This document shows, piece by piece, positions 17,143 through 26,281 of a stretch of 64,000 bases of DNA. The DNA lies in assembly GCF_004001325.1 (NCBI RefSeq), contig NZ_AP018722.1, positions 1,550,001 through 1,614,000 of the forward strand, written 5' to 3'. The translations under genes and the position numbers were made by a program. Under the pieces are notes generated by a model that ran no database searches, had not been told where the DNA came from, and saw only the letters and a program-made list of their open reading frames with translations. This DNA comes from Thiomicrorhabdus aquaedulcis (GTDB lineage Bacteria; Pseudomonadota; Gammaproteobacteria; Thiomicrospirales; Thiomicrospiraceae). Within the stretch, counting starts at the first letter, position 1. Each line of letters starts with the position of its first letter.

Positions 17143-17688
17143 TTATCTTGGTGGATATTGACTCAAAATAGCGTCTACATTTCGTTGGGTAATGATATCT
17201 GAATCTTTTGGATTAGCAGGTCGCTCAACTCCGGTATGAGCTTCTCCTCGCCAAATTAATTGACCTTGAGCATTGTGCACATCAATCACCCATTTAGCCT
17301 CTTCAACCACTTCGGTTACATAATCACGAGGAAACGCAGTGCCAAAACCTACATTACGACTCATCATACCAAACCCTAAGGTATTTGAAGGCACCAAGGC
17401 TTTGGTTTGACTGAGGGTGTAGTGGTACGAAATATAAGCCTGCGGTGCCGATTGCACAAACTGTGCGCCGCGTTGGGTTAAATGATTTTGAATGGCTTTT
17501 TCAATGCGTGTGGCCAAAAAGGGATCACTCTTTTTTAAGGATTCTGCCGTAGGTTCAGTTTGCTGAGGGGCGGGCAACCACTGAAAGGTTGAGGCCATTT
17601 GAATTCGCGTGCTCGAATCGTAATCTTGTTTAACCGGAATACCTCCGCACCCGCTCAGGCCAATTAGTATCAGCATTAAAGCTAACAT
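17143..17688 (-). CDS. DUF4136 family lipoprotein
   Basis: A roughly 181-residue predicted lipoprotein: short hydrophobic leader ending in lipobox L-S-G-C, then the DUF4136 fold (D-Y-D-S-S-T-R near residue 27, tyrosine-rich Y-I-S-Y-H-Y-T-L, and W-V-I-D-V-H-N-A-Q-G-Q-L-I-W-R-G). The open frame can begin six bases earlier at a TTG, but ATG 17688 is preferred. No good ribosome site is seen at either. Cellular role is unknown for the family; an envelope location is the safest inference. Confidence 0.8.
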   Translation of the reverse strand: MLALMLILIGLSGCGGIPVKQDYDSSTRIQMASTFQWLPAPQQTEPTAESLKKSDPFLATRIEKAIQNHLTQRGAQFVQSAPQAYISYHYTLSQTKALVPSNTLGFGMMSRNVGFGTAFPRDYVTEVVEEAKWVIDVHNAQGQLIWRGEAHTGVERPANPKDSDIITQRNVDAILSQYPPR

Positions 17689-17775
17689 TAACAATGAATT
17701 ATAAAAACCATTTACATTATTTTTAACTTAATAGTAACACTATTTAAACGCATAACACTCTCCAAAATAAATATA

Positions 17776-17787
17776 ACCAGGCCTGGT
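17776..17787. repeat. Palindrome ACCAGGCCTGGT, copy 7
   Basis: In the gap between tesA (minus strand) and the DUF4136 gene, 25 nt beyond the tesA stop, flanked ATA/CAAAT. No T-run follows closely enough to call a terminator. Confidence 0.95.
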
Positions 17788-17812
17788 CAAATGATTTTAT
17801 TAAACAACAATA

Positions 17813-18559
17813 CTAACGGGGCACAGCCTTAAATGCCGCGTGCAAGGCGTGTTCTATTAATGGCCACACCCGCGCCAAAATAATGGGTTGTGCCGCGGCA
17901 TTAGGGTGTAACCCATCGGCTTGCATTAACGTCGGATCAAGTGCAACGGGTTCTAAAAAAAATGCATCAAATCGCTCACCAACCGGCAACTTAAATGTTT
18001 GCGCCAAACGAGCGTACATATTTTTAAACTCATTATCGTAGGCCGGTCCATAATTAGTGGGTAATTTAACGCCTAATAATACCACTTGGCAGTTAAATCG
18101 TGTAGGCGCACACAATGCCATCATACTGTGCAAGTTTTGCTCTGTGGCCGCCAAAGACTGGCCGCGCAACGCATCATTAGCGCCCAATTCAAGCACCAGT
18201 ACACTGGGTTTATGAGCCTGCATTAGCGCCTCTAAACGTGCTTTGCCGCCCGAAGTGGTTTCACCGCTGATGCTGGCATTGACCACGTTTACAGATTTTT
18301 TATTAGTGGCCGACGCACTAAGCAATTTTTGTTGCAATAAATTGCCCCAACCTTGCGCCACATCCAACCCATAGGCCGCACTTAAACTGTCGCCCATTAA
18401 CAACACCGTTGGGGCACGATGCGTTACACTACTGGCCGACACCGCTTGCAGTTGCGCGAAGGATACACTAGGATAAAACGCTTGCCCTATGCCCATCACC
18501 CCCATTACGCTCAAAAACCAAAGTAGTCCAATATTATGCCAAACCCTCTTCAACGCCAT
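17813..18559 (-). CDS. tesA: Arylesterase/acyl-CoA thioesterase I (SGNH hydrolase) TesA
   Basis: A 248-residue periplasmic SGNH/GDSL lipase-family enzyme with an N-terminal signal region of about 35 residues. Catalytic blocks: block I LLMGDSLSAAYGL (Ser) near residue 57, the Gly block with ISGETTSGGK, block III GANDALRG (Asn), and block V DGLHPN (Asp and His) near 220. It is divergent from ybbA, and the two coding starts overlap by 24 nt. This tesA/ybbA/ybbP grouping is known from E. coli. Confidence 0.9.
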   Translation of the reverse strand: MALKRVWHNIGLLWFLSVMGVMGIGQAFYPSVSFAQLQAVSASSVTHRAPTVLLMGDSLSAAYGLDVAQGWGNLLQQKLLSASATNKKSVNVVNASISGETTSGGKARLEALMQAHKPSVLVLELGANDALRGQSLAATEQNLHSMMALCAPTRFNCQVVLLGVKLPTNYGPAYDNEFKNMYARLAQTFKLPVGERFDAFFLEPVALDPTLMQADGLHPNAAAQPIILARVWPLIEHALHAAFKAVPR

Positions 18560-19234
18560 GACACTTCTCCTATTTTAGAACTGCAAAACGTGCATTATGC
18601 ACTTAAATCAGACCAAGATACTCTGAACATTATAAACGCCTGCAACCTTAGCGTGGCGACCAATGAAAGCGTGGCCATCATTGGCCGCTCTGGCTCGGGA
18701 AAATCGACCCTTTTGGCGTTAATGGCTGGACTGCAAAGCCCAACCAGCGGCGATATTACTTTGTTAGGCAAAGCCTTAACGACACTGTCTGAAGACCAGC
18801 GCGCCCAAGTTCGCGCGCAGCAAGTGGGCTTTATTTTTCAAAATTTTCAACTCATGCCCAGCATGAGTGCACTTGAAAATATATTAATGCCGCTGGAGCT
18901 TTTTCAAGTAGACGACGCCAAAACCAAAGCCTTACATGCGTTAGAACAAGTTGGATTAGCGCATCGCGCATCGCATCGCCCCGCCGAGTTATCAGGTGGA
19001 GAGCAACAGCGTGTGGCCATTGCGCGTGCGTTTGTCACACACCCAAAAATTTTATTTGCCGATGAACCTACTGGCAACCTAGACGAAGAAACGGCTCAGC
19101 AAATTCAAGCGTTGTTGTTTGAGTTAAATCGCACCTTAAATACAACGCTTATTTTAGTGACGCACGATGTGCAGTTTGCCCAAAAATGCGATCGCGTATT
19201 GCGCCTTACTCAAGGGCACCTTAGCCAAGATTAA
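18536..19234 (+). CDS. ybbA: ABC transporter ATP-binding protein (YbbA/LolD-like)
   Basis: A 232-residue ABC ATPase with Walker A GRSGSGKS near residue 51, Q-loop [12 protein letters not shown], signature [14 protein letters not shown], and Walker [15 protein letters not shown]. The MacB/LolD/FtsE subfamily is indicated by the DEPTGNLD sequence. It pairs with the large FtsX-type permease starting 75 nt downstream, and the two form a YbbA-YbbP type transporter of unknown substrate. The start overlaps the divergent tesA start. Confidence 0.9.
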   Translation: MPNPLQRHDTSPILELQNVHYALKSDQDTLNIINACNLSVATNESVAIIGRSGSGKSTLLALMAGLQSPTSGDITLLGKALTTLSEDQRAQVRAQQVGFIFQNFQLMPSMSALENILMPLELFQVDDAKTKALHALEQVGLAHRASHRPAELSGGEQQRVAIARAFVTHPKILFADEPTGNLDEETAQQIQALLFELNRTLNTTLILVTHDVQFAQKCDRVLRLTQGHLSQD

Positions 19235-19309
19235 TGTGCAAGGGGTCTTGCATCTACGCGTGCAACAGCCTCAAATACTATAACGCTCACAAAAACAGGA
19301 AAACACACA

Positions 19310-21805
19310 ATGCAGGCATTTTGGTTAGACAGTATTACCGCCGCTAAATGGTTTTTTCGCAGTGCTAAAAAAGGCGATTGGCTTTGGTTGATGTTGGCGG
19401 TGACGATTGCCAGTTTAAGCGTAACCCTGGTAAAACAACTGGGCGAAACAGTACAGCAAAGCATGTTACTCAAAGCCGCCGAATCGCTGGGCGCCGACTT
19501 GGTGCTTAAAAGCTCTCGACCCATTGACCCTGTTTGGCAGCAACGCGCCCAAGACTTAGGCTTGCAAAGCGCCGTAAGCACCGAGCTTATTACCATGGCT
19601 CTGGCCGGCACGCAGTTTCAGCTAGTGCAACTTAAAGGGGTGTCTAACAATTACCCGTTGCGTGGTTCAGTTATTAATAAAACACCCGGTGACGGCTGGT
19701 GGATTGAGCCCAAAGTAGCCGATTTACTGCCGCTAACAGAACATCCTAACATTACGATGGGTCAAATTACCTTGCCGGTTAAAGGCTTATTTGACCGTGC
19801 GCAAAATTTCAGTCCTATGAGTGGCTTTGCCCCGCAAATTTGGACCGATTTAGAAACCCTGTCGCGCACTCAATTAATAGGGCCTGGCAGTCGTGTTAAT
19901 TACGAGATGAGCTTTGCTGGCAAACCCGCGCAAATTACTGCGTTATCTAAGCAACTTAAAGTGCAAAATCAAGCGCATTGGCAAATTATTTCGGCGCAAG
20001 CGCCCAACGAAGATTTAGAAAAGTCGCTCAACACCGCTTGGCTATTTTTAGATTTATCGGCTTTATCGGCGGTCTTGGTAGCGGGTATGGCCATTTTAAT
20101 TGCCAGCCGATTTTATTTAACCCGCTGGCAAAACAGCATGGCATTAATGCGTGCGTTTGGTGCTAACAACATCAAAATGCGCCGCCTGTTTGCCTTGCAA
20201 TTGACTTTTATAGCATTTTTTAGCAGCTTAATAGGCATGGGATTAGGCATAGGATTGTGGTGGTTATTAACCCCACTATTAGGTGAATATTTTACCCCAT
20301 TGGTATTGCCCAACCCCAGGAACGCCATGGCGATTGGCTTAATCAGCGGCATTTTGGTGTTGTGGAGTTTTGCGTGGCAAGCCTTTCAAAGTGCGCTGCA
20401 AACCTCGCCGATGGCCGTGCTAAAAAGCGTGCCTAAATCACCCAGTGGGGCGCACTGGTTTATTAGCTTTGGTTTGTTACTGGCGTTAATTAGCTTAATG
20501 CTGGGCACCGTTGCCGTGCTGTGGGTAGTATTGGGATTATTGGTCATGAGCTTGGTGCTGTACGGCTTTGCCATTGGGTTGCTTAAGGTCATGAGTGCCC
20601 TGCAAACCAACAGTGTGGGCTGGTTTAGAATTGCATTGTCTAATTTATTAAAAGAACCAGGCCTGGTTAAAGTGCAATTAATTTCGGTGGGCTTAGTGCT
20701 GTTTGTTTTAATGCTAATGACATTTGTACGCCAAGATTTATTGCAAAATTGGCAGGCCAGCTTACCCGCCACCGCGCCTAATACCTTTGTAATGAACATA
20801 CAGCCAGACCAATTAGACACGACTCAACGCATTTTAAACGATCACAATATAACGCCCCCACTGGTGCCTATGGCGCGTGGTCGGTTAACGGCGTTAAACG
20901 ACCAGCCCTTACTGGCCTCGCAACAATTAGAAGACCGTGCACGACGTTTACTAGAACGCGAAGCCAACATTGCTATTTTAGACACGTTGCCTGAACACAA
21001 TGTAGTGGTTAAACAAACTACACCGTCCAATGCGCAGACCAGCGCATTGCCCAATACCCTGCCGAACGTTTCGGTCGAAATGGGCATGGCCGAACTGTTT
21101 AACATTAAACTGGGCGACCGCCTTACCTTTGACTTTGCTGGGCAGGCTTACGATTACCAAGTCGCCAGTCTACGTGAAGTAGAATGGCAAAGTTTTCAGC
21201 TTAACTTTTTCTTTATTTTAGAACCGGTAGCCGAGCGCATTTTACCCATTTCATATATTGGTAACTTTTACATACACGATGAGGCAACACCTCAAAACCA
21301 ACCAGGCCTGGTCAATCAACTCACCCAATCGTTAGCGCAACACGCGCCCGGAGTGCTGTTAATTGATGTAAAAAAAATAATGCAACAAATTAAAGACATC
21401 ATGAGCCAAGCCAGCGTAGCGGTATCGGCACTGTATGGTTTTACTTTATTGGCCAGTTTAGGGGTTTTGTTTACCGCCACCTTAGCCAGTCAGCAAGCGC
21501 GGGTGCAAAGTTGGTTATTACTGCGCACTTTGGGTGCAAGCAACCGAACTATTTTTAAAATAGGCCTAACCGAATTTGCCTTACTGGGCGGACTGGCCGG
21601 TGTTTTAGCGGCTACATTTGCACAAATAACCAGTGTATTGGTCAGCGTCTTTTTACTTGACACCTCTCCCACTCTCAACTTAGGTTTATGGGTGGTCAGC
21701 CTTTTAAGCGGAACCGCGTTATTGCTCACCATAGGTCTCATTACCCAAGCTCGTTTTTTACGCCATAGCCCACAGCAACTAAAACGCTACTTGGATCAGC
21801 ACTGA
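19310..21805 (+). CDS. ybbP: FtsX-family ABC permease YbbP
   Basis: An 831-residue integral membrane permease with two FtsX modules. TM1 lies near residues 24-45, there is a large periplasmic domain, clusters of helices around 245-430 and 455-475, a second extracytoplasmic domain, and closing helices from about 700. This matches YbbP, the partner of the ATPase encoded just upstream. Two perfect palindromes (20656 and 21301) lie within the gene, both read as P-G-L-V. The gene ends just before the 13-bp tandem repeat. Confidence 0.88.
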   Translation: MQAFWLDSITAAKWFFRSAKKGDWLWLMLAVTIASLSVTLVKQLGETVQQSMLLKAAESLGADLVLKSSRPIDPVWQQRAQDLGLQSAVSTELITMALAGTQFQLVQLKGVSNNYPLRGSVINKTPGDGWWIEPKVADLLPLTEHPNITMGQITLPVKGLFDRAQNFSPMSGFAPQIWTDLETLSRTQLIGPGSRVNYEMSFAGKPAQITALSKQLKVQNQAHWQIISAQAPNEDLEKSLNTAWLFLDLSALSAVLVAGMAILIASRFYLTRWQNSMALMRAFGANNIKMRRLFALQLTFIAFFSSLIGMGLGIGLWWLLTPLLGEYFTPLVLPNPRNAMAIGLISGILVLWSFAWQAFQSALQTSPMAVLKSVPKSPSGAHWFISFGLLLALISLMLGTVAVLWVVLGLLVMSLVLYGFAIGLLKVMSALQTNSVGWFRIALSNLLKEPGLVKVQLISVGLVLFVLMLMTFVRQDLLQNWQASLPATAPNTFVMNIQPDQLDTTQRILNDHNITPPLVPMARGRLTALNDQPLLASQQLEDRARRLLEREANIAILDTLPEHNVVVKQTTPSNAQTSALPNTLPNVSVEMGMAELFNIKLGDRLTFDFAGQAYDYQVASLREVEWQSFQLNFFFILEPVAERILPISYIGNFYIHDEATPQNQPGLVNQLTQSLAQHAPGVLLIDVKKIMQQIKDIMSQASVAVSALYGFTLLASLGVLFTATLASQQARVQSWLLLRTLGASNRTIFKIGLTEFALLGGLAGVLAATFAQITSVLVSVFLLDTSPTLNLGLWVVSLLSGTALLLTIGLITQARFLRHSPQQLKRYLDQH
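20656..20667. repeat. Palindrome ACCAGGCCTGGT, copy 8 (in ybbP)
   Basis: Read E-P-G-L-V-K in the permease. Confidence 0.95.
21301..21312. repeat. Palindrome ACCAGGCCTGGT, copy 9 (in ybbP)
   Basis: Read Q-P-G-L-V-N in the second extracytoplasmic domain of the permease. Confidence 0.95.
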
Positions 21806-21831
21806 TCCAATAATCCGCTAACAATTGGGTA

Positions 21832-22034
21832 ACACATTTGCACCCACATTTTGCACCCACATTTTGCACCCACATTTTGCACCCATTGCACCACATTTTG
21901 CACCCACATTTTGCACCCACATTTTGCACCCACATTTTGCACCCACATTTTGCACCCACATTTTGCACCCACATTTTGCACCCACATTTTGCACCCACAT
22001 TTTGCACCCACATTTGCACCCACATTTTGCACCC
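21832..22034. repeat. 13-bp tandem repeat array (about 15 units)
   Basis: Unit CACCCACATTTTG repeated head to tail. There are three perfect units from 21841, two shortened ones (9 and 12 bp), eight perfect from 21901, one 12-bp, one perfect, and a broken end at 22034. Because 13 is not a multiple of three and the unit has no stop, all three minus-strand frames stay open and create artefactual Cys/Lys/Trp-rich frames. There is no spacer variation, so it is not a CRISPR array. It lies between the convergent ybbP and a hypothetical gene. Confidence 0.95.
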
Positions 22035-22045
22035 GTGGACATTGG

Positions 22046-22528
22046 CTACCAAGACTCGCCTCTAAGCATGTCCAAGTAGGCCATAAACCCATCCGACCAG
22101 GCCTGTTTAAGCTGAACATTAAACTGGACTTGTTGTTCATCAAGCAAATCGCTCACAAGCGGTTGTACTTGATATGGGTTGTTTTGATTGCGAATAGCAA
22201 TGCCGTTTTCCAGCAGTGCTTCTGCTGAGGCCTGTCCGGCAAATTGCCGTCCGGCTTCGCACGCTTGAGCAATTTGGTGCTCGTCATACCCGGTGTCGGC
22301 CAAACGGCTGAGCGGCTGATGTTTAAACTGCAAAGCAAACAATGTATGCTCTACTTTAAACCACACTGCCACTTCGCTAGGCTGAGCTTGCAATAAAATA
22401 TCGCGCAAACAACTGGGCACATCGTACCCAAACAAATGGGCTAATTGCGCGCGTAAGCGGCGGCTGATTAAATAATCGGCCTGCAAAAATGCCCAATCTT
22501 GCGGGGTTAATTCGTTGGTGGACTGCAT
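22046..22528 (-). CDS. Hypothetical protein (160 aa)
   Basis: A soluble, acidic, helix-rich protein of 160 residues starting MQSTNELTPQDWAFLQADYL. It has no signal peptide or membrane segment. A strong AGGAGA ribosome site sits 6 nt before the ATG, which supports real expression. A one-mismatch palindrome (22096-22107) encodes L-K-Q-A-W-S-D near the C-terminus. I recognise no family. It lies downstream of the photolyase cluster on the same strand, 117 nt after the photolyase stop. Confidence 0.65.
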   Translation of the reverse strand: MQSTNELTPQDWAFLQADYLISRRLRAQLAHLFGYDVPSCLRDILLQAQPSEVAVWFKVEHTLFALQFKHQPLSRLADTGYDEHQIAQACEAGRQFAGQASAEALLENGIAIRNQNNPYQVQPLVSDLLDEQQVQFNVQLKQAWSDGFMAYLDMLRGESW

Positions 22529-22644
22529 GCATTCTCCTAAGGGGCTCTAAGCTAATAGGCGGGGATTTTTAACCTAAAATCCAGCCAGTGATATCGCCGT
22601 GTAACAATTGTATAAAGACCTGAAGTGCATTTTACACATTCTTA

Positions 22645-24219
22645 TTACACACTCTCAATATGTTCAAACAACCATTGTGCACGTTCGCCAATATCGTGTT
22701 GCTGACTGGGTGTTTTTTGCTGCCAATTTTTAACCTGCATACCCAAACGCGGATGACCGGCCAATAACGATTCGTGCCGACGCACAAAATCCCAATACAA
22801 CGTGGTAAATGGACAGGCCTGCTCGCCACTGGCTAAGGTGGGTTTATACGGGCACTGTTTACAGTAATTAGACATTCTATTAATGTATGCGCCACTGGCA
22901 ATGTAAGGCTTTGAACCCACAATGCCACCGTCGGCAAACTGGCTCATGCCCAGCGTATTGGGCACTTCAACCCACGCCACCGCATCCACAAACATGGCTA
23001 AATACCATTCGTGCACTTGCTGGGGTTTTGCTCCCCACAACAACGCAAACAACCCAGTGACCATTAAACGCTGAATATGATGCCCATAACCGTGCGTCAG
23101 CACCTGCTCAATACTGTGATGCAAACACACCATTTTGGTTTGACCGTGCCAATACAGACTGGGCAACGCACGGTGTGCATCTAAGGCATTAAACTCCAGC
23201 CAATCGTGGCGATAATGCCAATACAACCCACGAACGTACTCGCGCCATCCTAGCACCTGCCTAATAAACCCTTCTACCGCATTTAAACTCGCTTGCTGTT
23301 GCACATACGCATGTTGTACAGACTGCAACACCTCATGCGGATTAAGCAGCTTAAGATTAAGCATGGCCGAGATGTGCGAATGAAACAACCACGGCTCACT
23401 TGTCCACATAGCGTCTTGATGATCGCCAAAGTAGCGCAAACGGTGCTCAATAAAATGCGCCAACACGTTTAAAGCCTGCACGCGGGTCACTGGCCAGTCA
23501 AACGAATTTAAGTAGCCTGGTAAATTAGGCAAATAGGTCTGCACATCGTGCATGACCGCGAGCGTGAGCGCGTCGGCGCTAAAACGTAACGGTGGGGTTA
23601 AGTTTTGCGGACCGGCTTTAGCAAACGCTTGACGATTGTCGGCGTCAAAGTTCCAACGCTCGCCTTCGGGCTGGCCATTGGCTTGCATTAAGATGCCGGT
23701 ACGTTTACGCAATTGACGATACCAATACTCAAGCCGCGGTTGTTTGCGTCCAGTCATCCACTGTTCAAACTCGCCGGGCAAGCTTACAAAATGTGTGTCA
23801 ACCACCCATTCCAGCGCCACATTGTGCGCGGCACAAACGCTTTTAAAACTCGCCACCAAACGATAGTCGCCCGGCACCACGCAGCATACGCGTTGCACGT
23901 TATGGGCGTGCAAAGTAGCGTGTAGTGCCTCTGCAAAACTGGCCACCTTTTGGTTTAAAGACACATAAATTAAGGGTCTTTGCTGTGCGCTTTGTTGTTG
24001 GGCAAAATGGCGCATGGCACTTAAAAACAGCACCGTACGTTGCTTGCTTGAAACAATGTCCAGCGATTCGTCCAATACCTCGGCCATCCAAACCGCATCG
24101 GTATTGCCATTAAAATGCGCCCAAAGCGCACTTTGATCATCGAGCTGATCGCCCAACACCAAACACAAACGGTCTATGGCGTGTGCGGGTGCAATACACT
24201 CAATATGTGCGTTATCCAT
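22645..24219 (-). CDS. Cryptochrome/photolyase-related protein with Fe-S site (bacterial (6-4) photolyase type)
   Basis: A 524-residue member of the FeS-BCP/CryB group, which repairs (6-4) photoproducts with FAD, a lumazine antenna and a [4Fe-4S] cluster. The N-terminal Rossmann part begins RLCLVLGDQLDD. The C-terminal FAD-binding part has GYGHHIQRLMV and W-Y-L-A-M-F-V-D-A. The cluster cysteines are visible as Y-C-K-Q-C-P-Y followed by Q-A-C-P-F. The fourth cysteine should lie upstream and is not certain by eye. It is last of three genes (photolyase, DUF2256, this) that read as one light-repair operon. Confidence 0.88.
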   Translation of the reverse strand: MDNAHIECIAPAHAIDRLCLVLGDQLDDQSALWAHFNGNTDAVWMAEVLDESLDIVSSKQRTVLFLSAMRHFAQQQSAQQRPLIYVSLNQKVASFAEALHATLHAHNVQRVCCVVPGDYRLVASFKSVCAAHNVALEWVVDTHFVSLPGEFEQWMTGRKQPRLEYWYRQLRKRTGILMQANGQPEGERWNFDADNRQAFAKAGPQNLTPPLRFSADALTLAVMHDVQTYLPNLPGYLNSFDWPVTRVQALNVLAHFIEHRLRYFGDHQDAMWTSEPWLFHSHISAMLNLKLLNPHEVLQSVQHAYVQQQASLNAVEGFIRQVLGWREYVRGLYWHYRHDWLEFNALDAHRALPSLYWHGQTKMVCLHHSIEQVLTHGYGHHIQRLMVTGLFALLWGAKPQQVHEWYLAMFVDAVAWVEVPNTLGMSQFADGGIVGSKPYIASGAYINRMSNYCKQCPYKPTLASGEQACPFTTLYWDFVRRHESLLAGHPRLGMQVKNWQQKTPSQQHDIGERAQWLFEHIESV

Positions 24220-24222
24220 AAT

Positions 24223-24402
24223 TTACCTGCGGGTAGTTGATTTAGATTGAGGCTCATTGGCGATGGGTTTGGCATTGCGCCGACAGCGTTCTGAGCAATA
24301 CAGCACGTGTTCCCAATTGTTGTGCCATTTTTTTCGCCATGCAAATGGCCGTAAACAAATTGGACAGATTTTTTGCGGTAAATTAACTTTTTTATGCGCC
24401 AT
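24223..24402 (-). CDS. DUF2256 zinc-ribbon protein (59 aa)
   Basis: A 59-residue protein starting [13 protein letters not shown], with two cysteine pairs C-P-I-C and C-S-E-R-C spaced for one zinc site, and the tryptophan-rich [10 protein letters not shown] between them. This is the DUF2256 pattern, commonly found beside cryptochrome and photolyase genes. It lies 2 nt downstream of the photolyase stop and 3 nt before the FeS photolyase start, so it is translationally embedded in the operon. Role unknown; a helper function in light-dependent repair is inference from context. Confidence 0.85.
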   Translation of the reverse strand: MAHKKVNLPQKICPICLRPFAWRKKWHNNWEHVLYCSERCRRNAKPIANEPQSKSTTRR

Positions 24403-24404
24403 GG

Positions 24405-25964
24405 CTAAAACAACGCCATTTGCGCGGCATTTACCGCACGTTTTTTGCTTTGACCAGGCCTGGTCAAACTTTTTCGCGTTCGCAATCGACTGCCGTGTTT
24501 AACAAACACCGCTTGGCTTATGGTTTTGGACGATTGGGTTTTGCGTACCTTTGAAAGCGTCTGCTTGGCCAACTGCGCGCTGGCGATTAAGTCGACAATG
24601 GGCGCTGGATACGCCAACCCATCGTTGTCAAACAAGCCATTGTGTGCGCTGTGCAACCAAGGTTGGTGAATCAGCACATCGTCTAACGCCGCCAGCTCTG
24701 GGCACCATTGGCGAATAAAATCACCTTTAGGGTCGTGGTCTTGCGACTGTTTAACCGGGTTGTAAACGCGCATTTGATTTATGCCCGTTACCCCCGACTG
24801 CATTTGCACTTGCGAATAATGAATGCCTGGCTCGTAATCGGTAAACAAACTGGCTAAAAAAGGCGCGGTTTTTTGCCAAGGCAACCACAACTGATAACTG
24901 GCAAACGCCATAAGCATGGCGCGCATTCTAAAAGGCAACCAACCGGTATGACGCAAACAACGCATGTTGGCATCAATAAACGGCACACCCGTTTGCCCTG
25001 TTTGCCAAGCGCTCAAACGCTGTTGCGCAGCGGCATCCCACGGCCGTAAATCGTCAAACAACGGGTGCATGGCGCTAAACTCGATACTGGGTTGCGTTTC
25101 TAACTTTTGCACAAAGTGACTCGCCCAAAAACAGCGTGACATAAACGCATTTAAATTTCTCTGCTGACTCGACACGCTTAACTGCACATCAATCGCCTGC
25201 ATAACCTCACGAATCGACACGGTTCCCCACGCCAAATGCGGGCTTAAACGCGAAGAAAACCGATTGGCCAGGCCTGGTTTGGCGATGGTTTGCAAATAGC
25301 GAGCGACCCGATCGGTTAAAAATCGAGAGAGCAAGCTCAACCCCAAGCTTCGACCACCACGCTGCGTGTGCTCATTGGGTTCAATGGGGCATAAACACAA
25401 TTTAAAGCGTTGCCATTTAAGCCCATCGCAACCCATCGCGTTGACCAGGCCTGGTAAGGTGTGCGGTTCGGGATAGATGGGCTGTTTAAAAAAAGCCTTA
25501 GAAATCGCTTGATAGTGGTCGCGATGAAACCGGCCGCGCTGCACTGCCTGCTGGGTAAATTGATGCCATTCAATGCCATGCGCCTTGCACCAGTTGGCCA
25601 CCGCCCTGTCGCGCTTAAAACTCCAAGCGTTACCGGTTTCTTGATGACTCCACAAACCAAGCAGCGTATGGTGTTTGGCTAAATAGTCCAATACCTTCAA
25701 AACATCGCCCTGTCCCACGCTTAACGGCTGACCTAGCTCAGCCAAACGCGTGTCCAATTCGTGCAGGCTGTCGAGCACAAATTGCCATTGACGCAACGAC
25801 GCGTCGGGCTGGGTCCAAGCCTCGGTTTCAAACACATACAACGGCAAAACCGCCGCCCCACTTTGCAACGCCGCTGCCACCGCCAGAACCAAAGGCGCAT
25901 GATCAAGCGTGCGTAAATCGCGTTTAAACCACACTACATGAATTTTGGGCAAAGGGGCTGACAT
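24405..25964 (-). CDS. phrB: Deoxyribodipyrimidine photolyase/cryptochrome
   Basis: A 519-residue photolyase-family flavoprotein, expected to repair cyclobutane pyrimidine dimers with blue light. The antenna-binding N-domain begins [16 protein letters not shown]. The FAD domain shows [15 protein letters not shown] near residue 232 and [13 protein letters not shown] near 310, with N-Q-M-R-V-Y-N-P-V near 395. The C-terminus has a basic tail ([15 protein letters not shown]). Two perfect palindromes lie inside (24453, 25444) plus a one-mismatch copy (25267). First gene of the light-repair operon. Confidence 0.9.
   Translation of the reverse strand: MSAPLPKIHVVWFKRDLRTLDHAPLVLAVAAALQSGAAVLPLYVFETEAWTQPDASLRQWQFVLDSLHELDTRLAELGQPLSVGQGDVLKVLDYLAKHHTLLGLWSHQETGNAWSFKRDRAVANWCKAHGIEWHQFTQQAVQRGRFHRDHYQAISKAFFKQPIYPEPHTLPGLVNAMGCDGLKWQRFKLCLCPIEPNEHTQRGGRSLGLSLLSRFLTDRVARYLQTIAKPGLANRFSSRLSPHLAWGTVSIREVMQAIDVQLSVSSQQRNLNAFMSRCFWASHFVQKLETQPSIEFSAMHPLFDDLRPWDAAAQQRLSAWQTGQTGVPFIDANMRCLRHTGWLPFRMRAMLMAFASYQLWLPWQKTAPFLASLFTDYEPGIHYSQVQMQSGVTGINQMRVYNPVKQSQDHDPKGDFIRQWCPELAALDDVLIHQPWLHSAHNGLFDNDGLAYPAPIVDLIASAQLAKQTLSKVRKTQSSKTISQAVFVKHGSRLRTRKSLTRPGQSKKRAVNAAQMALF
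24453..24464. repeat. Palindrome ACCAGGCCTGGT, copy 10 (in phrB)
   Basis: Read T-R-P-G-Q, the rare third reading frame, in the basic tail of the photolyase. Confidence 0.95.
25444..25455. repeat. Palindrome ACCAGGCCTGGT, copy 11 (in phrB)
   Basis: Read L-P-G-L-V. A one-mismatch relative GCCAGGCCTGGT lies at 25267-25278. Confidence 0.95.
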
Positions 25965-26111
25965 AACAATGCGCTCTACTTAACTTAAAAGTGATGCAAG
26001 ATTGTACACTCTTTGCATAACTTAACCACTTCTTGCGGCGTTCTACAGCCCTCTTTTACGCACCAAGGTATTTCAACCCTGCAGATACGTACAAGCACAA
26101 CATAATAAAAC

Positions 26112-26134
26112 TTTGTTATGCAATACATAACAAA
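26112..26134. promoter_or_regulatory. LysR-like inverted repeat upstream of delta-CA
   Basis: TTTGTTATG-N5-CATAACAAA, a perfect 9-bp inverted repeat containing a T-N11-A core. Its centre is about 64 nt before the start predicted from the promoter at 26152-26180, the usual site of a LysR-type activator. The rest of the 317-nt phrB/delta-CA gap shows no gene. Confidence 0.55.
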
Positions 26135-26151
26135 CACTAATCCACAAATCC

Positions 26152-26180
26152 TTGTTGCGCAGGCCTTAAACCTGTAATAT
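26152..26180 (+). promoter_or_regulatory. Candidate promoter of delta-CA gene
   Basis: TTGTTG (26152-26157) and TAATAT (26175-26180) spaced 17 nt, about 95 nt of leader before the ATG. The weak hexamers suit an activated promoter. Confidence 0.5.
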
Positions 26181-26281
26181 TTGCCTCAGTTTAAAACACA
26201 TTTATTTTATGGTTTTTAGCGGCATTGTGGGTGCAACATCGCAACCCAAACTAACTCATACGTTTAACTAAGGATGAAAAC

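Noticed and set aside
21832-22034. CRISPR array
   Set aside because: Units are 13 bp, directly abutting and without unique spacers, and no cas gene is present.
21741-22228. Several long repeat-rich frames over the tandem array on both strands
   Set aside because: They arise because a 13-bp unit without stops cycles through all frames. There is no ribosome site and the composition (Cys/Trp/Lys or His/Pro/Phe) is just the repeat.
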